Positions 1-5,994 of a stretch of 7,194 nt of DNA are shown piece by piece. The translations under genes were made by a program, and so were the position numbers. Location of the stretch: the NCBI GenBank assembly GCA_005884825.1, contig VAZT01000386.1, positions 1 to 7,194 of the forward strand. Reading direction: 5' to 3'. Source of the DNA: Alphaproteobacteria bacterium. Its GTDB lineage: Bacteria > Pseudomonadota > Alphaproteobacteria > ATCC43930 > CGMCC-115725. How positions within the stretch are numbered: the stretch's first letter is position 1; each line of letters begins with the position of its first letter. The notes under the pieces are model-generated. The model made no database searches. It saw only the letters and a list, made by a program, of their open reading frames with translations, and was not told where the DNA came from.

Positions 1-339
1 GCACACGGCACCGGCAAGGGCGCGGCACTGCCCCGTCCGGCCGCCGGCAAAACCGGCACGACACAGGATTATCGCGACGCCTGGTTCATCGGCTACACCG
101 CCGATCTCGTCGCTGGGGTATGGCTCGGCAATGACGACAATGCGCCGATGAACAAGGTGACGGGCAGCTCGCTGCCGGCGCAGACCTGGCGGCGTTTCAT
201 GCTGGCTGCGACCCAGGCGATGCCGGTGCGCCCGCTGCCGAGCACACCGCTGCCGCCCGCTGGAATGCTGGCCGCGGCGCCGCCGCGTTCGGGCGGCGGA
301 TTTTTCGACAATTTCTTGGGGCTTTTCAGGCCGAGATAG
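1..339 (+). CDS. Class A penicillin-binding protein (PBP1A-like), C-terminal part, cut at 5' end
   Basis: This is the last 112 residues of a bifunctional peptidoglycan synthase, which polymerises and cross-links murein at the periplasmic face of the inner membrane. The frame is open from base 1 to a TAG at 337-339. The diagnostic element is the third transpeptidase motif KTGT at about residues 17-20 of the fragment, followed by DAWFIGYTADLVAGVWLGND, the usual strand after KTG in class A PBPs. The tail is Pro/Ala-rich and ends FFDNFLGLFRPR. The glycosyltransferase domain and the SxxK and SxN motifs would lie left of the window. It converges on the NIPSNAP gene, with a stem-loop in between. The family call is firm; the exact subclass (1A or another class A type) is not resolved from this tail. 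Confidence 0.9.
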   Translation, partial: AHGTGKGAALPRPAAGKTGTTQDYRDAWFIGYTADLVAGVWLGNDDNAPMNKVTGSSLPAQTWRRFMLAATQAMPVRPLPSTPLPPAGMLAAAPPRSGGGFFDNFLGLFRPR

Positions 340-352
340 CGGGGCGAACCCT

Positions 353-384
353 CACCCGCCTCGCCGAGCGCAGCGAGGCGGGTG
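353..384. terminator. Perfect 12-bp stem-loop between convergent genes
   Basis: The arm at 353-364 (CACCCGCCTCGC) is the exact reverse complement of 373-384, with an 8-nt loop (CGAGCGCA). It lies 13 nt after the PBP stop and 11 nt beyond the NIPSNAP stop on the other strand, so it could end both transcripts. No T-tract follows the stem on either strand. A classical intrinsic terminator is therefore not proven, and it could also be a Rho-assisted or 3'-end-protecting hairpin. Confidence 0.5.
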
Positions 385-395
385 CGATAAGACGG

Positions 396-1004
396 CTAGC
401 GCAATGGCGAGAACGACGCCGGCACGACCAGCATGTTCTCCTGCTTGATGAATTGCCCGCGAGTATTGGGGGGCCAGGCACCCGTAGCGCGGGCCTCGTC
501 GCGGATGCGGAAACGCTCGGCCGCGTCCTTGTAGGCCCAGATGTGGATCCATTGGTTGAGCGGCCCGAGCTCGGTATGCCCCGCCGCCGCCAGCGGCGAC
601 AGCTTGACCCGCCCTTCGATCCTCTCGGCCCAGCGCTCGATGACGGTCGGCGCCGCTCCGGGCAGCATCGTATAGGTGCGGATCTCATAGAGATTGCCGT
701 GCTGCCGCGGCGTGAAGGCCGGACAGAATGGCGCCGCGTTGACGATCTTGCTCTCCATCTCGACGATGAATTCCTGGATCTTCGGCGGCCAGTTTGGGAT
801 CGACTGCGAACGCGCGCGCGTGCGGTGCTGCAGATCGTCATATGGCCAGATGTGGATGACGTGGTTGAGTGGCCCCACTTCGGTATGAAAGAACGCGCCC
901 AGCGGCGACACCTTGACGCGCTCGGTCAGCGCTTCTGCGAAGCGCTTCTCGACCTCCGGCACCGACCCGGGCTGCAAACGGTAAGTCCGCATCTCAAAGA
1001 TCAT
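396..1004 (-). CDS. NIPSNAP family protein with two tandem NIPSNAP domains
   Basis: A 202-residue protein made of two repeats of the NIPSNAP fold (dimeric alpha/beta barrel class). Repeat 1 spans about residues 2-95 and repeat 2 about 104-200. Each starts with a (Y/F)E(M/I)RTY strand (residues 3-8 and 106-111). Each also carries the conserved block VSPLGAFFHTEVGPLNHVIH or LSPLAAAGHTELGPLNQWIH, followed by IW.Y.D. Bacterial members have no settled function, and no catalytic residue can be assigned here. The ATG at 1004 is chosen because homology begins at its first residue and a GGAG lies 8 nt upstream; an in-frame start at 1124 would add 40 unconvincing residues and overlap the neighbour. There is no signal peptide, so it is probably cytoplasmic. 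It has its own promoter at 1039-1066 and is convergent with the PBP gene. Confidence 0.9.
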   Translation of the reverse strand: MIFEMRTYRLQPGSVPEVEKRFAEALTERVKVSPLGAFFHTEVGPLNHVIHIWPYDDLQHRTRARSQSIPNWPPKIQEFIVEMESKIVNAAPFCPAFTPRQHGNLYEIRTYTMLPGAAPTVIERWAERIEGRVKLSPLAAAGHTELGPLNQWIHIWAYKDAAERFRIRDEARATGAWPPNTRGQFIKQENMLVVPASFSPLR

Positions 1005-1038
1005 CGACCTGCTCCGCAAAAGAGTTTCGGCGCGGCGC

Positions 1039-1066
1039 ATTCTAGGGGCGCCGGGCAGCAAGTCAA
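1039..1066 (-). promoter_or_regulatory. Sigma-70-type promoter of the NIPSNAP gene
   Basis: On the minus strand TTGACT (1061-1066, 5/6 of consensus) is followed after 16 nt by TAGAAT (1039-1044, 5/6). Transcription would start near 1032, giving a leader of about 28 nt that includes the GGAG ribosome site before the ATG at 1004. The match and spacing are unusually good for a GC-rich genome. An imperfect dyad (1045-1078) overlaps the -35 box and fills the spacer. Confidence 0.6.
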
Positions 1067-1078
1067 ACCCGACGCCCC
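1045..1078. other. Interrupted inverted repeat over the NIPSNAP -35 region
   Basis: GGGGCG (1045-1050) pairs with CGCCCC (1073-1078), and CGGG (1052-1055) with CCCG (1068-1071). One mismatched pair (1051/1072) separates the two stems, and the loop is 12 nt. In minus-strand RNA the mismatch becomes a U-G wobble, giving an 11-bp stem 21 nt after the stop of the PEP-CTERM remnant. It may be the 3' hairpin of that gene, an operator over the NIPSNAP promoter, or both. No T-tract follows. Confidence 0.4.
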
Positions 1079-1098
1079 GTTGTCTTTGCCCTGCGCCG

Positions 1099-2061
1099 TC
1101 AGCCGGATTTGCGCCGTCTCGCAAAGACGCCCATGCCTAAGAGCCCGGCGGCAACAAGGAGCAGCGAAGCGGGTTCGGGGGTTCGAATCGTTGGAATCGC
1201 AACGAAGCTGTGAAATGTGCCGTTGGCATCGGTGTAGAACCCAGCGATCTCGCCCGAGTTGGTGATCCCGGTGATTTGGGTGATCTCCACGCCGTTGTGA
1301 AACATTGCGGCGGGATCGTCCAGGAAGGTGTACGAGTTGGCGTTGGTGTTGGTGTTAAAGAAGAAGCCGTGCTGGCTCGTAGTAGAGTCACCGAAATAGC
1401 CTACCGCGAGCCCAGCGTCATTGATCCCGAGGATCTGGGAAAACACAAACGTGGCACCAGGTTCGTTGGGGTTGGCGGGGATGGTCGGGTCGGTAACGGC
1501 CGTCGCGGTGATGGAGCCCCCCGGCGAGGCCGGCGCATTGGCGTTAAAACCGTGAACCTGGCCATCATTGCCGAGATAGAAGCCCACCACCAAGCCGTTA
1601 TTATTGATCCCCTGAGCGTTGATGACGTCCGCTGTGATACCCGTGGGCTGATTGATCGTCGTGAAAGCGGCACTCGCGTTACTCGGAAGTATGAAACCGG
1701 GAGTATTGTTTGCAGAGGTAAACTGGCCGACGATATTGCCCTTGTCGTTGATGCCGAAGGCGTTGGTCGCACCGGGCGGGGTTATGAGAGTTTGCGGCGA
1801 GCCGCCATTGGGGAGGAAGAAGGCGTTCGTGCCGTTCCCGCCTACCACATTGCCGGCGCTGTTGATCCCGAACGCGACCTGGCCGGCGCCGGTGTTTAGT
1901 TGGGTCAGGGTGGTAAAGGGCGTACCGGAGAAGTTGGTAAAAGCGGGCGCGCCGTTCGCATCGACCGTGACGCCGACGACCTGGCCGGTGTTGCTTATCC
2001 CGTTTACGTTAGAGCCGGTGGCCGTGCCCGTCAGCGGTGAAAAATCGAAGTTGGTGAACGT
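1099..2061 (-). pseudogene. HAF-repeat PEP-CTERM surface protein, 5'-truncated
   Basis: The frame reads 320 residues to a TGA at 1099-1101. The C-terminus is a clear PEP-CTERM sorting signal: TPEPAS, a hydrophobic helix (LLLVAAGLLGMGVFA) and a basic end RRRKSG. Such proteins are exported, then processed by an exosortase and tied to exopolysaccharide or surface display. The body has six repeats of the form GIxxxGxxxG (for example GINSAGNVVG, GINDKGNIVG, GINNNGLVVG), 38-61 residues apart, like the HAF family of extracellular repeats. No signal peptide is present: the frame stops at a TAG (2062-2064), next to the presumed end of the IS remnant, and has no ATG start upstream of the repeats. The longest frame with an accepted start codon begins at a GTG at 1848, inside a repeat. 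I infer loss of the promoter, signal peptide and first part by the IS event. Asn/Thr-rich content differs from the flanking genes. Confidence 0.8.
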
Positions 2062-2115
2062 CTAAGGACCCGCCCGAAAATTATCGAATCGACTTTTGAT
2101 AGAGTAAAATATGGA

Positions 2116-2144
2116 TTTACAACCGTGATATCATACCATATATT
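2116..2144 (+). promoter_or_regulatory. Putative promoter of the IS transposase
   Basis: TTTACA (2116-2121, 5/6) is followed after 17 nt by TATATT (2139-2144, 5/6). The spacer contains the 8-bp palindrome TGATATCA (2126-2133). Transcription would begin near 2151, which is the third of three consecutive in-frame GTG codons (2145, 2148, 2151). The message could thus be leaderless. This rests on sequence match alone. Confidence 0.4.
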
Positions 2145-2540
2145 GTGGTGGTGATCGATATCGAACCCATCCGAGAGCGGTTTTCGGCGGTGGCGCCGTT
2201 CCTCGACGAACGGGGTCGTCGTCTGGTCGCGGCAGCGGAGGCGTTCGCCGCGGGTTACGGCGGGATTGCGGCGGTCGCGATGGCGACCGGGATTGCACCG
2301 AGCACGATCGGGCGGGGCCTGAAGGAATTGGCCTCTGACGAGCCCCCCGCCTTCGCGAGGGCCGGCTCTCCGCCGCGGATTAGGCGGCCGGGGGCCGGAC
2401 GCAGGACGACGATATCTAAGGACCCGACACTGCTCCAGGATCTCGAAGCCCTGGTCGAACCAACGACACGCGGCGACCCGGAATCGTCGCTGCGGTGGAC
2501 CTGCAAGAGCGTGCGCCGACTGGCGCAAGCGCTCCACCAG
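2145..2540 (+). pseudogene. ISAzo13-family transposase, N-terminal fragment
   Basis: About 132 residues of the N-terminal, DNA-binding part of an ISAzo13-type transposase remain. The visible family signature is VAPFLDERGRRLVAAAEA, a helix-turn-helix-like stretch GGIAAVAMATGIAPSTIGRG (about residues 39-58), a basic linker RRPGAGRR, and LVEPTTRGDPESSLRWTCKS (about residues 104-123). Similarity fades after RLAQALHQ. The following residues are antisense to the nucleoside hydrolase and run on to a stop at 2610-2612. Family members are usually over 400 residues, so the whole catalytic DDE domain is missing. The start is a GTG within the triplet 2145-2153; no clear ribosome site is seen. It is non-functional as a transposase. 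Confidence 0.8.
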
Positions 2541-3255
2541 TCGACAACGGTCATTCCCACCGTCAGCGGGCTCTGGGTCTCGATCGCGACATTGACCTCC
2601 CGTCCCTCATAAAGCTCCGGGCGGAGCAGGTATCCGATAACCGCAGGATCGTGGAGCGCCTTGGCGCGAGGCCCGAATATGGGGCGGCGATTTCTCTCAA
2701 AGGCCGCCAGCAATGCGACAATCGCGGCGCCGCAGCGATTTGGGAGAGCATGCAGCGACGCGAGCCGAGGCTTGGTGGTGGCCAGCTGATGCGTCAGGTC
2801 GAGCGGGATCATCGTGATCGGCGCGCCGCTGTCGAACACCAGCGCCGCGGCGAACGGGTCGGCGTGCACATTGAACTCCGCTGAGGGGGTCGTATTGCCG
2901 AGCGCATAGGACGCGCCGCCCATTCGACGAGAAAATCCACGCCGTGCTGGGGCTGCAGCGCAATCGTCGGATCGGGCAGCAACAATCGATCTCGGTCGGT
3001 TTCACGGTGAACCCGCTCGGCCGTCGCGAGAGGGCGCAAAATCGGCCGCGAGCTGCCGGCATAGACCGGGACATCGAGACGGCCGGCCAGTTCACAAACC
3101 CGGCGCGCATTGCGCTCGGTCTGCGTCAGCGGCAGATTTCCCGCGACGGCCACGAGGCCGAGCACCTCTAGGTCCTCGGATGCCGCCAATGCCAACAGGA
3201 TCGCGACGGCGTCGTCCAGTCCGGGATCGGTGTCAATGATGATCCGCCGGGGCAT
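2534..3255 (-). pseudogene. Nucleoside hydrolase (IUNH family), internal deletion, frameshift and lost C-terminus
   Basis: Intact relatives cleave the N-glycosidic bond of nucleosides to ribose and base in nucleoside salvage. Part 1 (3255-2923, 111 residues) has the N-terminal calcium/ribose motif DTDPGLDDAVAIL and GN in VAVAGNLPLTQTERNAR. Part 2 (2923-2534, 130 residues) is in another frame, shifted by 2 nt. It carries MGGASYALG, AEFNVHADP, MIPLDLTHQ and the conserved HDP of LHDPAVIGYLLRPELYEG, and ends at GMTVVDWW. Between the parts the usual block of about 40 residues with the PLGPLTN motif is absent, so an out-of-frame deletion is inferred near 2921-2926. The last 25-30 residues are replaced by the IS fragment. 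The conserved glycines after the VH of part 1 also look lost (HRETDRDR). The ATG lies 9 nt after the sdhB stop, so it was probably cotranscribed with sdhB. Confidence 0.85.
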
Positions 3256-3264
3256 CTGTCGCGC

Positions 3265-4044
3265 TTACCGGCGCAGCACCATCAGTTTTTTGATCTCGGC
3301 GATTGCTTTAGCCGGGTTGAGGTTCTTCGGGCAGGTTCGGGTGCAGTTCATGATCGTATGGCAGCGGTAAAGCCGGAACGGGTCTTCGAGCTCGTCGAGG
3401 CGCTCGCCGGTCTTCTCGTCGCGGCTGTCGGCGATCCAGCGATAGGCCTGCAGCAGCACTGCCGGTCCCAGATAGCGCTCGCTATTCCACCAGTAGCTCG
3501 GGCAGGAGGTTGTGCAGCAGAAGCACAGAATGCACTCCCAGAGCCCGTCGAGCTTCTCGCGCTCCTCGATCGATTGCGGACGCTCGCGGTCGGGCGGCGG
3601 CGGGCTCGCGGTCTGCAGCCAGGGCCGGATCGACTGGTATTGCGCAATGACATGCGTCAGATCGGGCACCAGATCCTTGATGACCGGCATGTGCGGCAAC
3701 GGGTAGATGCGCACCGCGCCTTCGATGTCCTCGATCGCCTTGAGACAAGCCAGCGTATTGGTGCCGTCGATGTTCATTGCGCAGGAGCCGCAAATCCCTT
3801 CACGGCACGAACGGCGGAACGTCAGCGTCGTATCGATCTCGTTCTTGATCTTGATCATCGCGTCGAGGACCATCGGGCCGCAGTCGTTGAGATCGAGTTC
3901 GAACGTGTCGACGACCGGGTTCTTCCCGTCATCGGGGTTCCAGCGATAGATCTTGAACTCCCGCAGGCGGGTAGAGCCAAGCGGCCCGGCAAAGGTCTTG
4001 CCCGTCCCGATTTTGGAGTTCCGCGGCAGAGTGAATTCGGCCAT
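3265..4044 (-). CDS. sdhB: Succinate dehydrogenase iron-sulfur subunit SdhB
   Basis: 259 residues, the normal length. SdhB passes electrons from the FAD of SdhA to quinone at the membrane anchor through three iron-sulfur centres. The 2Fe-2S ligands are C80, C85, C88 and C100 (CREGICGSC and the later TLAC). The 4Fe-4S ligands are C171, C174, C177 and C238, and the 3Fe-4S ligands are C181, C228 and C234 (CILCFCCTTSCP, CHTIMNCTRTCPK). All are present. The ATG at 4044 has a good ribosome site (GAGGA, 5 nt upstream). It is the last intact gene of the sdhCDAB operon, separated from sdhA by an unusual 144-bp gap with a REP-like double hairpin, and is followed after 9 nt by the nucleoside hydrolase pseudogene. 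Confidence 0.97.
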   Translation of the reverse strand: MAEFTLPRNSKIGTGKTFAGPLGSTRLREFKIYRWNPDDGKNPVVDTFELDLNDCGPMVLDAMIKIKNEIDTTLTFRRSCREGICGSCAMNIDGTNTLACLKAIEDIEGAVRIYPLPHMPVIKDLVPDLTHVIAQYQSIRPWLQTASPPPPDRERPQSIEEREKLDGLWECILCFCCTTSCPSYWWNSERYLGPAVLLQAYRWIADSRDEKTGERLDELEDPFRLYRCHTIMNCTRTCPKNLNPAKAIAEIKKLMVLRR

Positions 4045-4079
4045 TGCGGTCCTCAGGCTTCTGCAACGCTACGCCGTCG

Positions 4080-4151
4080 CCCCCGCGGAAGCGGGGGCCC
4101 AGGGGCGCGCCACCGGAGCCCGCCGCACGGGGTTCCCGCTTTCGCGGGAAC
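4080..4151. repeat. REP-like pair of GC-rich hairpins in the sdhA-sdhB gap
   Basis: Two perfect hairpins lie 34 nt apart. The first pairs CCCCCGC (4080-4086) with GCGGGGG (4091-4097) around a GGAA loop. The second pairs GTTCCCGC (4132-4139) with GCGGGAAC (4144-4151) around a TTTC loop. Both share a CCCGC/GCGGG core with a four-base purine or pyrimidine loop. In spurious translation this motif reads FPRKREP / RFRGGDG or PAKAGT, strings I recall from intergenic repeats of many alphaproteobacterial genomes. That makes it a dispersed REP/BIME-type element. It lies within the sdh transcript and could affect mRNA stability. Confidence 0.75.
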
Positions 4152-4188
4152 GATGAAACCAGCACAGATGATCATTAGGACCTTACAC

Positions 4189-5982
4189 TCAATATACGCG
4201 CGCTTTGGGCGGGAAGCTCTGCACCTCGTTCGATAGCGTGAAGAGGTGGACCGGACGGTCGCCGAGTTTGACGCCGGCATCGCCGTCGAGCCAGGCGAGC
4301 GTGTGCTTCATCCAGTTCCGGTCGTCGCGCTCGGGGTAATCCTCGCGGGCATGCGCGCCGCGGCTCTCGGTCCGGTTCTCGGCCGAGTGCAGCGTGACGA
4401 CGGCCTGCTCGAGCAGATTCTCCAATTCCAATGCTTCTACCAGGTCGGTGTTCCAGATCATCGACCGGTCGGAGATGCCAAGATCGCCGTAGCTGTTGGC
4501 CACCACGTCGATCCGGCTGACCCCCTCCCGGAGCACTTCTGCCGTGCGAAAGACGGCGCAGTTGGTCTGCATGACGCGCTGCATGTCGAGGCGGATCTCG
4601 GCGGTCTTGCGCGGCCCGCGCGACTGACGTACAGCGTCGAGCCGGGCCATCGCCTCCTCGCCGGCGCCGTTCGACATCGGTTTTTGCGGTGTGCCGGGGC
4701 GCACCAGCTCGGCAGCACGATGGGCCGCGGCGCGGCCGAACACGACGATGTCGAGCAGCGAGTTGCAGCCGAGCCGGTTGGCCCCGTGCACCGAGACCGA
4801 AGCCGCCTCGCCGATCGCCATCAGCCCGGGAACCGTCGCGTCCGGTTCGTCGGCGGTCGGCCGCAGCACCTCGCCGTGGTGGTTTGTCGGAATGCCGCCC
4901 ATGTTGTAATGCACGGTCGGCAATACCGGGATCGGCTCGCGCATGACATCGACCCCGGCGAAGATCTTGGCCGTCTCCGAAATCCCCGGCAGACGCTGGT
5001 GCAGAACCTCCGGCGACAGGTGCTCGAGGTGCAGGAGGATATGGTCCTTCTCCGGACCGCAGCCGCGGCCCTCGCGGATCTCGATCGTCATCGCCCGGCT
5101 GACGACGTCGCGCGACGCCAGATCTTTGGCGTGCGGCGCGTAGGCTTCCATGAAGCGCACGCCCTCGCTGCTAGTCAGATAGCCGCCTTCGCCTCGGGCA
5201 CCCTCGGTGATCAGGCAGCCGGCGCCATAGATCCCGGTCGGGTGGAATTGGATGAACTCCATGTCCTGCAACGGCAACCCGGCTCGCAATACCATGGCAT
5301 TGCCGTCGCCGGTGCAGGTATGCGCGGAAGTGCAGGAAAAATAAGTGCGGCCATAGCCGCCGGTGGCGAGCACGACAAGATGCGCGCGAAACCGGTGCAG
5401 GCTGCCGTCTTCGAGGTTCCACGCCATGACCCCGCGGCAGGCCCCCTCGTCGTCCATGATCAGGTCAAGCGCAAAGTACTCGACAAAGAATTCCGCATTG
5501 TTGCGCACGCATTGCTGATAGAGCGTGTGGATAATCGCGTGACCGGTGCGGTCGGCAGCGGCGCAGGCGCGCCGCGCCGGATCGCCGTCGCCGTATTCCA
5601 TCATGTGCCCGCCAAACGGACGCTGGTAGATCCGCCCGTCCTCGGTGCGGGAGAACGGCACGCCGAAATGCTCGAGCTCGATGACTGCCGGGATCGCATT
5701 GCGGCACATGTATTCGATCGCGTCCTGGTCGCCGAGCCAATCCGAGCCCTTGACGGTGTCGTACATGTGCCAGCGCCAATCGTCCGGGCCGATATTGCCG
5801 AGCGCCGCGCTGATCCCCCCTTGAGCAGCGACCGTGTGACTGCGGGTGGGAAAGACCTTGCTGATGCAGGCTGTCCGGAGCCCCTCGATGGTCATTCCCA
5901 GTGTCGCGCGCAGACCCGCGCCGCCGGCGCCCACTACAACCACGTCGTAGCTGTGATCGGTGATGTTGTAAGCGGCTGGCAT
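4189..5982 (-). CDS. sdhA: Succinate dehydrogenase flavoprotein subunit SdhA
   Basis: 597 residues, the standard length. SdhA oxidises succinate to fumarate on the cytoplasmic side of the inner membrane. The FAD-binding GxGxxG is G18-G23 (VVVVGAGGAG). The histidine that carries FAD covalently is H49 in PTRSHTVAAQGG. H247 in FHPTG and R291 in SRDVVSRAM are the active-site residues. HYNMGG (about residue 359) and GANRLGCNSLLD (arginine near 404) complete the substrate site. The C-terminal helical domain with the SRGAHAREDYPERDD segment is intact. The ATG at 5982 is preferred over the TTG at 5994: homology starts right after it, and GGAG lies 6 nt upstream. It lies 12 nt after the sdhD stop. Confidence 0.98.
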   Translation of the reverse strand: MPAAYNITDHSYDVVVVGAGGAGLRATLGMTIEGLRTACISKVFPTRSHTVAAQGGISAALGNIGPDDWRWHMYDTVKGSDWLGDQDAIEYMCRNAIPAVIELEHFGVPFSRTEDGRIYQRPFGGHMMEYGDGDPARRACAAADRTGHAIIHTLYQQCVRNNAEFFVEYFALDLIMDDEGACRGVMAWNLEDGSLHRFRAHLVVLATGGYGRTYFSCTSAHTCTGDGNAMVLRAGLPLQDMEFIQFHPTGIYGAGCLITEGARGEGGYLTSSEGVRFMEAYAPHAKDLASRDVVSRAMTIEIREGRGCGPEKDHILLHLEHLSPEVLHQRLPGISETAKIFAGVDVMREPIPVLPTVHYNMGGIPTNHHGEVLRPTADEPDATVPGLMAIGEAASVSVHGANRLGCNSLLDIVVFGRAAAHRAAELVRPGTPQKPMSNGAGEEAMARLDAVRQSRGPRKTAEIRLDMQRVMQTNCAVFRTAEVLREGVSRIDVVANSYGDLGISDRSMIWNTDLVEALELENLLEQAVVTLHSAENRTESRGAHAREDYPERDDRNWMKHTLAWLDGDAGVKLGDRPVHLFTLSNEVQSFPPKARVY

Positions 5983-5988
5983 GCGGGG

Positions 5989-5994
5989 CTCCAA
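5989..5994 (-). promoter_or_regulatory. Ribosome binding site that fixes the sdhA start
   Basis: On the minus strand TTGGAG at 5989-5994 is followed by 6 nt and the ATG at 5980-5982. Its TTG (5992-5994) is itself an in-frame possible start directly after the sdhD TGA (5995-5997). Using it would give four more residues and leave no ribosome site of its own, so the ATG is the better call. The closeness to the sdhD stop suggests translational coupling. Confidence 0.65.

Larger units (their letters stand above)
2065..2540 (+). mobile_element. ISAzo13-like insertion sequence, left part only
   Basis: This segment holds the left non-coding end (2065-2144, AT-rich relative to its surroundings) and the first third of an ISAzo13-type transposase. 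The left border is placed at about 2065 because PEP-CTERM coding stops there. The right border is about 2534-2540, where transposase similarity ends and nucleoside hydrolase coding (opposite strand) begins. The right end, its terminal inverted repeat and any target duplication are gone, so the exact ends cannot be verified. It cannot move by itself. Confidence 0.7.

Noticed and set aside
453..1265. Plus-strand frame of 270 codons opposite the NIPSNAP gene
   Set aside because: It spans two unrelated minus-strand genes and the promoter between them, and has no recognisable motif or ribosome site.
1848..1850. ATG on the minus strand as a start for the PEP-CTERM gene
   Set aside because: It is out of frame with the repeats and meets a stop within a few codons. 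The overlapping in-frame GTG at 1846-1848 would start inside a repeat, without a signal peptide.
1210..1899. Plus-strand frame of 229 codons opposite the PEP-CTERM remnant
   Set aside because: The repeats and PEP-CTERM signal are clear on the minus strand. The plus frame is their mirror.
2255..2923. Minus-strand frame of 222 codons as an intact gene
   Set aside because: Its first 130 residues are the second part of the broken nucleoside hydrolase, and the rest is antisense to the IS transposase. It is a chance fusion across the scar.
3358..4236. Plus-strand frame of 292 codons opposite sdhB
   Set aside because: It is a shadow of sdhB that runs on into the REP-like repeat. The minus-strand frame has the complete set of iron-sulfur cysteines.
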